From NCBI GenBank assembly GCA_964570935.1, contig CAZMZP010000017.1:1-48024 (forward strand): DNA of 48,024 bases, in the 5' to 3' direction. This document shows, in pieces, positions 1 to 7,197 of the stretch (the first letter of the stretch is position 1; every line of letters begins with the position of its first letter). Under the pieces are notes generated by a model. That model worked only from the letters and a program-made list of their open reading frames with translations, did no database searches and had not been told where the DNA came from. This DNA is from JAFGJU01 sp964570935. GTDB taxonomy: Bacteria > Eisenbacteria > RBG-16-71-46 > JAFGJU01. The translations under genes and the position numbers were made by a program.

Positions 1-67
1 CACGGTGGGTGCAAATCAAGTGCAAATCGGCTCCGGCACGCGGGCGCACCCAGTGCCTTGTCCGTTC

Positions 68-87
68 CCGGCGTGACGCGACGCCGG
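68..87 (-). terminator. Hairpin downstream of the last glycolytic-operon gene, possible terminator
   Basis: A perfect 7-bp inverted repeat (CCGGCGT / ACGCCGG) with a 6-nt loop lies 16 nt past the stop codon of the phosphofructokinase gene at 104. It has no U-tract, so it could be a weak or Rho-assisted terminator, or chance in GC-rich DNA. The rest of 1-103 holds only a short direct repeat (TGCAAATC at 10-17 and 21-28) and no gene I can support. Confidence 0.35.
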
Positions 88-103
88 CTCGGAGGGGCGA
101 GGT

Positions 104-1201
104 CTAGTCTCCAAAGTACGCTCCTGTGCCTCTGGCGGCCATCACGAGGCTGTGATTGCGGGGAATCACCCTCGGCCCGCCTGCGGCCACACTCAGCGGC
201 ACACTCGTCACACGGCCCGCCCTCACGGCCACCATTCTTCCAAACTCTCCCCCGGCGATCATGTCCACCGCGCTGCTCCCCAACTGGGAGGCAAGGACTC
301 TGTCAAAATGGGTGGGTGCACCTCCGCGCTGCAAGTGTCCCATCAGGACGGCCCGGGCCTCCAGCCCGGTCAGGGATTCGAGTTCGTCCGCCAGAACGAA
401 ACTGATACCGCCGAGGCGCACCGGGTCAGCGCTCGTCTTAACGATCTTCCTCACTACCACCTTCCCGCCCCTCGGCCTCGCCCCCTCCGCGGCCACCACT
501 ATCGTGAAGCGCCTTCCCCGCAACCGCCTCTCTCTGATCCGGCGCACGATCATCTCCGTGTCATACGGGATCTCGGGAATCAGGATGACGTCGCCTCCTC
601 CGGCTATTCCCGAATACAGCGCGATCCATCCGGCCCTGTGACCCATAACCTCCACAATCATGATCCTGTGATGTGACTGGGCGGTGGTGTGAATCCTGTC
701 GACTCCCTCCGTGGCGATGGACGTGGCCGAGTCAAACCCGAACGTCACGTCCGTGCCCCTCACGTCGTTGTCTATCGTCTTGGGTATCCCCACGACCGGT
801 ACTCCGTCCTTGAACAGCTTGTGGGCTATACCCAACGTGCCGTCCCCTCCAATGCAGACCAGGCAGGTGACCCCGAGCCTCCTGATAGTCCGGACCGCGA
901 CCATGGACAAGTCTCGGAGCTCGACACCGCCTCGCACTGTCAGCGGATACTTGTACGGATTCGCCGACTTTGACGCGCCCAGTATCGTGCCTCCCAGGGT
1001 GAGGATGCCGGAAACATCGTCATAGCTCAGCGCTCTGTGGGAGTCGGAGATGAGGCCGTCGTATCCGTCCTTGACGCCTATCACCTCCATGTCATGCTCG
1101 ACGATGGCCTTCTTGGTCACCGCGCGTATGACGGCGTTGATTCCGGGGCAGTCCCCTCCGCCCGTGAGTATCGCGATCTTCTTTCTTCTTCTCTTCTTCA
1201 T
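104..1201 (-). CDS. 6-phosphofructokinase, ATP-type Gly / group III-like
   Basis: A 365-aa enzyme of the PfkA family, which phosphorylates fructose 6-phosphate to fructose 1,6-bisphosphate in glycolysis. The N-terminal phosphate-binding loop ITGGGD-like segment is at residues 11-17, after an unusually basic start (MKKRRRKK). The donor-site motif is GGDGT (118-122) and the catalytic loop is PKTIDND (140-146), with the catalytic Asp at 144. The residue equivalent to E. coli 104 is Gly (ATP type), while the residue equivalent to 124 is Lys, a combination known in plant and kinetoplastid ATP-PFKs. The ATG is preceded by GGGGGAGA. It is the last gene of a four-gene glycolytic operon, 40 nt after pyruvate kinase, and is paralogous to the operon's first gene. 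Family assignment is secure; the phosphoryl donor (ATP) is inferred from the two positions. Confidence 0.93.
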   Translation of the reverse strand: MKKRRRKKIAILTGGGDCPGINAVIRAVTKKAIVEHDMEVIGVKDGYDGLISDSHRALSYDDVSGILTLGGTILGASKSANPYKYPLTVRGGVELRDLSMVAVRTIRRLGVTCLVCIGGDGTLGIAHKLFKDGVPVVGIPKTIDNDVRGTDVTFGFDSATSIATEGVDRIHTTAQSHHRIMIVEVMGHRAGWIALYSGIAGGGDVILIPEIPYDTEMIVRRIRERRLRGRRFTIVVAAEGARPRGGKVVVRKIVKTSADPVRLGGISFVLADELESLTGLEARAVLMGHLQRGGAPTHFDRVLASQLGSSAVDMIAGGEFGRMVAVRAGRVTSVPLSVAAGGPRVIPRNHSLVMAARGTGAYFGD

Positions 1202-1241
1202 TCGTCTCCCCCGCGGCCTTCCCGAGAAGAGCCGATCTCCT

Positions 1242-2273
1242 CTACGCAGGAGCGCGGCCGCTCAAATATGCCTCAGTGAACCGCACGATTTGTCTCATCA
1301 TCCGCACCGTTTCCACCGGGTGTTTTCCGACCGCCGTCTCCGCGGAGAGCATCACGTAGTCGGAGCCGTCGATGACGGCGTTAGCGACGTCACTCACTTC
1401 GGCCCGGGTCGGCAGCGGGCGCTCGGTCATGCTCTCGAGCATCTGGGTAGCGGTGATGGCGAACCGCCCGGCGTCCCGGCACTTCGCTATGATCGTCTTC
1501 TGGAGCACGGGCACCTGGAAGATGGGGACCGAAACGCCGAGGTCGCCTCTGGCGACCATGATGCCGTCGCACACTTCGAGAATGCCGTCCAGGTTCTGTA
1601 TGCCCTGCCGGCTTTCTATCTTTGCGATGAGTTTGAACCGAAGGCCGTGTTTCCTCCGGAAGTCGCCGAGCAACACTATGTCGCGGGCGTCACGCACGAA
1701 CGACTGGGCGACAAAATCCGCTCCGACGGCCAGGCCGGACTCGAGGTCGGCTCTGTCCCTGTCAGTAAGACCGCCAAACACGAGGTTCGCTCCCGGAATG
1801 TTGACGCCCTTTCCTTCCTTCACGGTCCCGGGAGCGACCGTCCTGGCGCAGAGGAAGTCTCCTCTTCTTCGTTCCACTCTCAGAGACACACTGCCATCGT
1901 CTATGTAGACGAGGCTGCCTACGGGAATGTCGCCGGGAGACCCGGGATAGTCCAGTGCCAGCGCGCACTTTCCGGCTGCGCCCCCCGCAGTCGAGAGAAG
2001 CACGGCGTCGTCTTGATTCAACACCAGCTCTCTCCTTCTTCCGGGCAGGTGGACTCTCACCCTGTACCCCTGAAGGTCGAGCATCTTCTTCACGCGTTTT
2101 CTGCGTCTGCTGTTGTGCCTGTCCACGAGACTCAGGAGAAGCCTGTGCTGGGCGCGGCTCCCGTGGGAGCAGTTCACCCTGGCCACGTCCATGCCGGCGC
2201 GGATCATGTCTTCCAGCACGGCCAACGTCCGGCTCGACGGACCCAGCGTACAGATAATGGCGGCCTTTTTCAT
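1242..2273 (-). CDS. pyk: Pyruvate kinase, short form lacking the C-terminal domain
   Basis: A 343-aa pyruvate kinase that transfers phosphate from phosphoenolpyruvate to ADP. The N-terminal substrate segment RVNCSHG (32-38), an inserted B domain (about 70-160), the active-site signature around KIESRQG (218-224), the metal/PEP segment MVARGDLG (239-246) and ATQMLESM (275-282) are all present. The protein stops near the end of the TIM barrel. Ordinary bacterial enzymes (about 470 aa or more) continue into a C-terminal domain that binds allosteric effectors, so classical fructose 1,6-bisphosphate activation is unlikely here. The usual DTKGPEIR segment reads DLQGYRVR (66-73), a divergent version. 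A GGTGGG ribosome site precedes the ATG. It lies 213 nt after the aldolase gene and 40 nt before the second phosphofructokinase. Confidence 0.93.
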   Translation of the reverse strand: MKKAAIICTLGPSSRTLAVLEDMIRAGMDVARVNCSHGSRAQHRLLLSLVDRHNSRRRKRVKKMLDLQGYRVRVHLPGRRRELVLNQDDAVLLSTAGGAAGKCALALDYPGSPGDIPVGSLVYIDDGSVSLRVERRRGDFLCARTVAPGTVKEGKGVNIPGANLVFGGLTDRDRADLESGLAVGADFVAQSFVRDARDIVLLGDFRRKHGLRFKLIAKIESRQGIQNLDGILEVCDGIMVARGDLGVSVPIFQVPVLQKTIIAKCRDAGRFAITATQMLESMTERPLPTRAEVSDVANAVIDGSDYVMLSAETAVGKHPVETVRMMRQIVRFTEAYLSGRAPA

Positions 2274-2390
2274 GCGATGCCCACCGGAGACAGGTGCGGG
2301 CTTCTACAGTCGAAGCGATAGCGGCGAATGGACGCGACCGGAGTCACCCGATGATCGTACACGAGGCCAGACTCCGGGGCCGCAAGCATG

Positions 2391-2413
2391 GAGCGTGAGT
2401 CGACGACTCGCTC
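2391..2413 (-). other. Imperfect hairpin in the fba-pyk gap
   Basis: The 213-nt gap between aldolase and pyruvate kinase (2274-2486) is the longest inside the glycolytic operon. It contains an inverted repeat: outer GAGC/GCTC and inner GAGTC/GACTC around a 3-nt loop, with a 2-nt bulge. There is no U-tract. It may be an RNA processing or stability element that adjusts pyk expression relative to fba, or it may be chance. I see no gene and no good promoter in this gap. Confidence 0.3.
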
Positions 2414-2486
2414 GAGGACCCGTTCCAATCAGGGACAGGCCGCACGCGCATCGCCGCGCAACGACGGGCTTCCCGCCTCGACTCTG

Positions 2487-3413
2487 TCAGGCGGCTCTGC
2501 CGCTGCTGCCGAACAGCCTCATCTTGCCCCTCACAACTTCAGTTATCGCGTCCCTGGCTGGACCGAGTATCTTCCGAGGGTCGATCTCGGATGTCTTCGT
2601 GGAGAGTGTCTCTCTCAGAGAGGCCATGAACGCCAGCCTCATGTCCGTGTCTATGTTGACCTTGGCCACGCCGAATCGAATCGCCTCCCGGATGCTCTCG
2701 TCCGGAACCCCGGCGGGCTTGCCCAGAACCGCGCCGTACTGCGCCGCCTTGCTCACTGTCGCCTGGCTGACGCCGGAGGCGCCGTGAAGCACGAGAGGTA
2801 CGTCGACCAAGTCTCTAATCTGCTTGACCCTGTCTATCGCCAGCACGGACGCACCCTTGAACTTGTAGGCGCCGTGGGACGTTCCTATCGACACCGCCAG
2901 GGAGTCCACTCCCGTGCGCTTGACGAAGTCCGCGGCCTGGGCAGGATCCGTCAACAGCGCGTCCCTCTCCGCCACCGAGACCGCGTCCTCTATGCCGGCC
3001 AGCCTGCCCAGCTCGGCCTCCACCGACACTCCCCGCGCTCCGGCGGCTTCGACGACCGACTTCGTGACGCGCACGTTCTCGGAGAACTCCTTGTCGGACG
3101 CGTCTATCATCACAGAAGTGAAGCCGCCCTCAATGCACTGACGGATCACTGCCGGGTCCTTGCCGTGGTCGAGGTGCAGGGACATCGGCGCCGGGGTTTG
3201 AGAGGCCACGATCTGCGCCATGCCCACCAGCACTTCGAATCCGGCGTACTTTATGGCTCCCTCCGAAACCGCCATGATGACTGGCGAGCGCTCCTCGCCG
3301 GCCGCGGTCGCAACGGCCTTCAGGAACTCCATGTTGTTGATGTTGAAGGCTCCGACCGCGTATCCCTCACGGAAGGCCTTTTGAAGCAACTCGCGATTCG
3401 TGACTAGTCCCAT
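2487..3413 (-). CDS. fba: Fructose-bisphosphate aldolase, class II
   Basis: A 308-aa zinc-dependent class II aldolase that cleaves fructose 1,6-bisphosphate to dihydroxyacetone phosphate and glyceraldehyde 3-phosphate. The segment LHLDHG (79-84) supplies a zinc-ligand His and the catalytic Asp82. VEAELG (131-136), the zinc-ligand histidines near 180 and in LHGASG (209-214), and the substrate-phosphate motif NIDTD (253-257) follow in the family order. A ribosome site GGGGAGGT lies 8 nt before the ATG. It starts 18 nt after the upstream phosphofructokinase, so the two successive glycolytic enzymes are almost certainly co-transcribed. Length and motifs fit the FbaA/GatY-KbaY-like class; a tagatose-bisphosphate specificity cannot be excluded by sequence alone, but the context favours glycolysis. 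Confidence 0.94.
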   Translation of the reverse strand: MGLVTNRELLQKAFREGYAVGAFNINNMEFLKAVATAAGEERSPVIMAVSEGAIKYAGFEVLVGMAQIVASQTPAPMSLHLDHGKDPAVIRQCIEGGFTSVMIDASDKEFSENVRVTKSVVEAAGARGVSVEAELGRLAGIEDAVSVAERDALLTDPAQAADFVKRTGVDSLAVSIGTSHGAYKFKGASVLAIDRVKQIRDLVDVPLVLHGASGVSQATVSKAAQYGAVLGKPAGVPDESIREAIRFGVAKVNIDTDMRLAFMASLRETLSTKTSEIDPRKILGPARDAITEVVRGKMRLFGSSGRAA

Positions 3414-3431
3414 CGCTGGACCTCCCCTCGG

Positions 3432-4469
3432 CTATCCAAAGAACACGCTGGCGATCTCGTACAGCTCCATGTCCACGGTCTTCAGGCTGCCCACCGCCTC
3501 CTTGAGGGAGACGGCCTGGACCTTGTTCCCGCGCAGGCCGACCATCGTGCCGAATTCGCCCTTCGCGACGAGGTCGGCCGCGGCCACTCCGAACCTGGTG
3601 CCCAGCACGCGGTCAAACGCCGTGGGTGTGCCGCCCCTCTGGATGTGACCCAGCACCGTGTACCTGCACTCATACCCGGTGCGCTCCTCGATGGCCTGCG
3701 CAAGAATGGCTCCGATGCCGCCCAGCCGTACGTGCCCGAAGGCGTCCAGTTTCTCGTCCTGGACTATGGTCCGAACCTGGTCCTTGTCCTGGAATCGCGC
3801 CCCCTCGGCCACCACGATTATGCTGAAGTCCTTGCCCCGCTCGTGGCGTTTCTTTATCAGCTTGCAGACTTCTTCGACGCTTATGGGCATCTCTGGTATC
3901 AACACCACGTCCGCGCCGCCGGCAATGCCGGACTCCACGGCGATCCAGCCGGCGTGCCGTCCCATCACTTCGACCACCATAACACGGTTGTGGGATTCCG
4001 CGGTCGTGTGAAGCCGGTCTATGGCTTCCATGGCCACGTTGATGGCCGTGTCGAACCCGAAGGTGTAGTCAGTCCCAGAAAGGTCGTTGTCGATCGTCTT
4101 GGGGACACCGACGACTCTTATTCCCATGTCGTAGAGCCTGGCGGCGACACCCAGCGTGTCCTCTCCGCCTATGGCGATCAAAGCGTCCACCTCGAACTTG
4201 CGGGTGTTCTCCACGATCTTTTCGACCGCCCCTGGGGTCTTGAACGGATTAGTCCTTGAAGTGCCCAGCATCGTGCCTCCCTTGGGGAGGATGCCGGAGA
4301 CCGCCCGCAGGTCCAGCGGGTGAAGACGGCCCTCGATCAGCCCGGCCCAACCGTCACTGACGCCGAGAACCTCTCCCTTGTGACTTTGTATGGTACGTCG
4401 AACGACGGCCCTTATGACCGCGTTCAGACCCGGGCAGTCACCGCCACCGGTGAGTATGGCTATTCTCAA
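3432..4469 (-). CDS. 6-phosphofructokinase, PPi-type signature
   Basis: A 345-aa PfkA-family phosphofructokinase and first gene of the glycolytic operon. The motifs are LTGGGD near the N-terminus, GGEDT (101-105) and PKTIDND (123-129). Asp104 and Lys124, which by coincidence carry the same numbers as in E. coli, form the pair that blocks ATP and favours pyrophosphate in characterised enzymes such as the actinobacterial PPi-PFK. It is therefore predicted to use PPi reversibly, serving both glycolysis and gluconeogenesis. The start is a TTG, supported by GGGAGGT 4 nt upstream and by a consensus-like promoter 53 nt further up; no ATG sits at the right place. Donor specificity is inferred; family membership is certain. 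Confidence 0.93.
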   Translation of the reverse strand: MRIAILTGGGDCPGLNAVIRAVVRRTIQSHKGEVLGVSDGWAGLIEGRLHPLDLRAVSGILPKGGTMLGTSRTNPFKTPGAVEKIVENTRKFEVDALIAIGGEDTLGVAARLYDMGIRVVGVPKTIDNDLSGTDYTFGFDTAINVAMEAIDRLHTTAESHNRVMVVEVMGRHAGWIAVESGIAGGADVVLIPEMPISVEEVCKLIKKRHERGKDFSIIVVAEGARFQDKDQVRTIVQDEKLDAFGHVRLGGIGAILAQAIEERTGYECRYTVLGHIQRGGTPTAFDRVLGTRFGVAAADLVAKGEFGTMVGLRGNKVQAVSLKEAVGSLKTVDMELYEIASVFFG

Positions 4470-4521
4470 TTCTACCTCCCACGGACAAGAAAACGCCTCC
4501 GTCAGTCACACTATTCTAGGG

Positions 4522-4550
4522 AATATAGGTGAGTGGAATCGCGGTGTCAA
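4522..4550 (-). promoter_or_regulatory. Sigma-70-type promoter of the glycolytic operon
   Basis: On the minus strand TTGACA (4550-4545), a 17-nt spacer and TATATT (4527-4522) form an almost perfect housekeeping promoter. Transcription would begin near 4515, about 46 nt before the TTG start of the PPi-type phosphofructokinase. It lies in the 129-nt gap after the stop codon of the 812-aa secreted protein gene, so the glycolytic genes are a separate transcription unit. I saw no clear terminator with a U-tract between that stop codon and this promoter. Confidence 0.8.
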
Positions 4551-4598
4551 CCGGGAACCTGGCCTGCCAGCCCTCGCCGCGCCCCCGCCGCTCACGAC

Positions 4599-7037
4599 CT
4601 ACCTGACAATCACGAACTTGCCCACGTACGTGCCCATGTCGCTCTCTACCGAGAACAGGTACACACCACTGACGGCGTCCTGGCCGTTTCTGGTGACCAG
4701 GTTCCACCAGGCCGTCCCGTCGCCTCCGGTGCCGTCGTGCTCGATCTCCCGGACCAGGTCACCGGCCAGAGTGAATATCCTGAGCATGCTCCTGGCTCTG
4801 GGCAAGCCGTAGAAGCCTATTTTCGTCCCGGTGGGGTCTACGTCGCTGGGCGTGAGATCCCATGGGGCGCCCCCCAGATAGGGGTTGGGCACGACGGTTA
4901 TCTTCCCAAGTCCGCTCTGAGCGCCGGCTCTCGGTATTATGGCGACGTCCTCGGATGCGGCCGGCTGACTCTGGATGTCGACCCACGTCGCTGTCTCAGT
5001 GTCATACCATTTCGAGTAGGGAGTTATGCTGTAGAAATACACCATGCCGTTGACAACCTTGAAGTCCACGAAAGAGTACCTGCCGATCGGGTAGCGGTAG
5101 ACGGTGACGGAGTCGAACTGCTGGGGGGATGATTCTGGTATCGGCACGGTGCACTCCATCGTGTCGATCGGCGTCATTGAAGTGTCACATACGACGAACG
5201 TCGTGTCTCCTCCGCATTGCCTCGTGTTTAATAGGTACTTCGGGGAGTCGGATCCCAGGCTGTCGGCCGGATGGAGGCAAAAATCACCCAGCATCATCCA
5301 CCTATCGTCCGAAGGGCCTGATTCGCCAATCGGCCTCTTCCAGTCCGTTACCTTCCAGACGCGATATCCCTCAAATCGGAAAAGCCCGGTCAGAGGATCC
5401 GGCAGGACCTCGCTGCAGTTGTCCCACTGGAGAGTGACCCTTCCGTCGCCTGCCGGAGAGATCAGCCTCGACTTGACAGCCGGCTCAAGCGCGGGATCAT
5501 TGTTCCAGCCCGCAGGCGGGGGCGCAGTGGAGCCGACCCAGTGCACGAGACTCTCGTAACCGTCCACCCCGGTGCACTTGTCGCAGTCGGCGTCGCGCGC
5601 GGCCTCTTCGCCCTCTTTTATGACTACGTAGGCAGTCGTAGTGTCGCAGTCGGCGTCAAAACGCTTGTAGCAGCCGGGCTCGGGACAGGTCTCCAGTGTT
5701 TCCATGCCGTTGAAACCCCAACCCAGATCGTCTTTGTCTTGACGGGCGTCGTAATACCGCCCTCTGTAGACCTGCTGGGCCGCGATGGCGTTTCTGATCA
5801 TTCCCTCGTAGCCCTCGCCGACCACGAACGCCACCCGGAACGAAAGCACGTCCCCGGGCTCGACCCTGGGGAACGGTCCGACGCAAAACATGTACCGATA
5901 GTCCCGCGGGATGGTGGCGTTACCGTTAGGGATGTGGTGGCTCGACATGAGGTCGTACCTTTCAGGGTCCGTCTCAGGGTCACCTTCGGGATAGGGTGCA
6001 GTGGAGCTGAACCAGCCCACTGTGGTCACATTCTCCTCCTCAGGAGCCTTGATGCCCCTCCAGTCGGTCTTGTGGCCCAGGAACATTATGCCGCTGCAAC
6101 CGGTCACGTCCCCACCCTGGGCCGTCAGACCGTCGTCTTTCACGTCCCAAACGTAAGCGATCCGGAGCCGGATGGTGTATGTCTGGCACTCTCCCGACAG
6201 GAGCGGGTCGGTCACCTCGACGAGCGTGTCCGTGTAGCCCACCAGGTCGTCCTGCCAATACCCGGGCCAGGCCTTGGGGCCCGCGTCAGGGTCCACGAAA
6301 AGGCCCACGTAAGCGTCGCGCATCAACTTCGTGCCCTCGTGGTGAATCCTGTAGTCCACCCCGATGAACTCGTTGGAGCCGCTGATCGCCCAGCCGAAGC
6401 TCCTCTGCTCCACCTTAAGCCCCCATGGCACGTGTTCGTTCCACGCGTCCTTGGCCTGCTGGCTGTCGTCACGGTACACGCACGAGAACATCTGCTGGCC
6501 GAGCGCTTCGTAATCCTCGTCAGTCATGCCATCGATGTCGTTGTCGTACCCGTCCTGGAAGTCTTCGTCAATCGTTCCGTCACCGTCGTCGTCCCCGGTC
6601 GAGCCGGCAGGTCCAAATCGCCTGCCTCCCGGGATGCCCTCGTACGCCCGGTAGACGACGTCAACCGGACTGAGTGAAGGCCTGAACTCGGTGTCGTAAG
6701 CCGCCGTGGAAACGCGCGGGGTGTTTTCCTCGTCCAGCGCGCCGACCCAGAGGCCCGCCACGTAGAGGTACTCGCCGCCCTTGTACCCCAGGGAAAGCGA
6801 CTCGAGGTATGGGTTCCCGAAAAAGCCGAGGTTGGGCACCTGCAGGGTAAACTTCCCGACGTCGTGTCTGAACACGTAAGGCGGCCTGGTGCAGTAGACG
6901 CCGGCGGGGGCGTCCTGGTGGGGGTCTTGCATGGGCATCCGGCCGAACGACGGAGCTGCCGCGAGAATCAAGACTCCCAGGAGCATCGAACCAGGAATCA
7001 GAAGCTTACAGGGCTCGATGCGCTTGAGAAACTTCAT
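4599..7037 (-). CDS. Secreted protein with C-terminal FlgD-Ig/type IX-like sorting domain (paralogue A)
   Basis: An 812-aa exported protein of unknown function. Residues 1-33 form a signal peptide (basic start, then a hydrophobic stretch ending AAAPSFG). The body carries an Asp-rich stretch at 149-176 (DDDGDG and DNDIDG loops) resembling calcium-binding thrombospondin-type repeats, and a Cys-rich patch around 450-490. The last 100 residues, beginning at VVPNPYLG, form a FlgD-like Ig domain ending GVYLFSVES...GKFVIVR, the shape of type IX-type C-terminal sorting signals. It is roughly three-quarters identical to the 816-aa product encoded at 9762-12212. It is the last gene of the locus that also encodes a PorV-like and a GWxTD protein. 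Upstream lies a decayed end of a TonB receptor gene at the same spacing as in the intact copy. Surface location is inferred; no enzymatic motif was recognised. Confidence 0.88.
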   Translation of the reverse strand: MKFLKRIEPCKLLIPGSMLLGVLILAAAPSFGRMPMQDPHQDAPAGVYCTRPPYVFRHDVGKFTLQVPNLGFFGNPYLESLSLGYKGGEYLYVAGLWVGALDEENTPRVSTAAYDTEFRPSLSPVDVVYRAYEGIPGGRRFGPAGSTGDDDGDGTIDEDFQDGYDNDIDGMTDEDYEALGQQMFSCVYRDDSQQAKDAWNEHVPWGLKVEQRSFGWAISGSNEFIGVDYRIHHEGTKLMRDAYVGLFVDPDAGPKAWPGYWQDDLVGYTDTLVEVTDPLLSGECQTYTIRLRIAYVWDVKDDGLTAQGGDVTGCSGIMFLGHKTDWRGIKAPEEENVTTVGWFSSTAPYPEGDPETDPERYDLMSSHHIPNGNATIPRDYRYMFCVGPFPRVEPGDVLSFRVAFVVGEGYEGMIRNAIAAQQVYRGRYYDARQDKDDLGWGFNGMETLETCPEPGCYKRFDADCDTTTAYVVIKEGEEAARDADCDKCTGVDGYESLVHWVGSTAPPPAGWNNDPALEPAVKSRLISPAGDGRVTLQWDNCSEVLPDPLTGLFRFEGYRVWKVTDWKRPIGESGPSDDRWMMLGDFCLHPADSLGSDSPKYLLNTRQCGGDTTFVVCDTSMTPIDTMECTVPIPESSPQQFDSVTVYRYPIGRYSFVDFKVVNGMVYFYSITPYSKWYDTETATWVDIQSQPAASEDVAIIPRAGAQSGLGKITVVPNPYLGGAPWDLTPSDVDPTGTKIGFYGLPRARSMLRIFTLAGDLVREIEHDGTGGDGTAWWNLVTRNGQDAVSGVYLFSVESDMGTYVGKFVIVR

Positions 7038-7073
7038 CCTCCAACCCCTTCAGGCTTCAGTATACTGCTTCAA

Positions 7074-7162
7074 CTATGACTCGGACCCGATACCCATCCT
7101 CACAGGCGCGCGTTGCGCCGCACTCGAGGGCCATTCGCCGGGGAACAATCACCACTCCCGCC
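7074..7162 (-). pseudogene. Relic of the 3' end of a TonB-dependent receptor gene
   Basis: The minus strand here aligns by eye with the last 30 codons of the intact receptor gene (12338-12249): about 55 of 89 positions match, with one single-base deletion. Read with that deletion corrected, the end is ARLVRMGIGSES-stop against GALVRMGIGFRF-stop in the intact gene, and upstream NGPRV matches NDPRV. Both stop codons (7076-7074 and 12251-12249) lie exactly 36 nt before the start of a paralogous secreted-protein gene, and both gaps contain CTTCAGTA at nearly the same offset. The relic fills most of the gap between the GWxTD gene and the 812-aa gene. It is interpreted as what remains of a duplicated receptor gene. 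Confidence 0.72.
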
Positions 7163-7197
7163 TCGGCCCGAAGACGAAAGGCAGGCCGGCGGGTCAA

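Noticed and set aside
10..28. Direct repeat of TGCAAATC at the left edge
   Set aside because: Only two 8-mers 11 bp apart, with no neighbouring promoter or gene start in view; the window edge prevents judging it.
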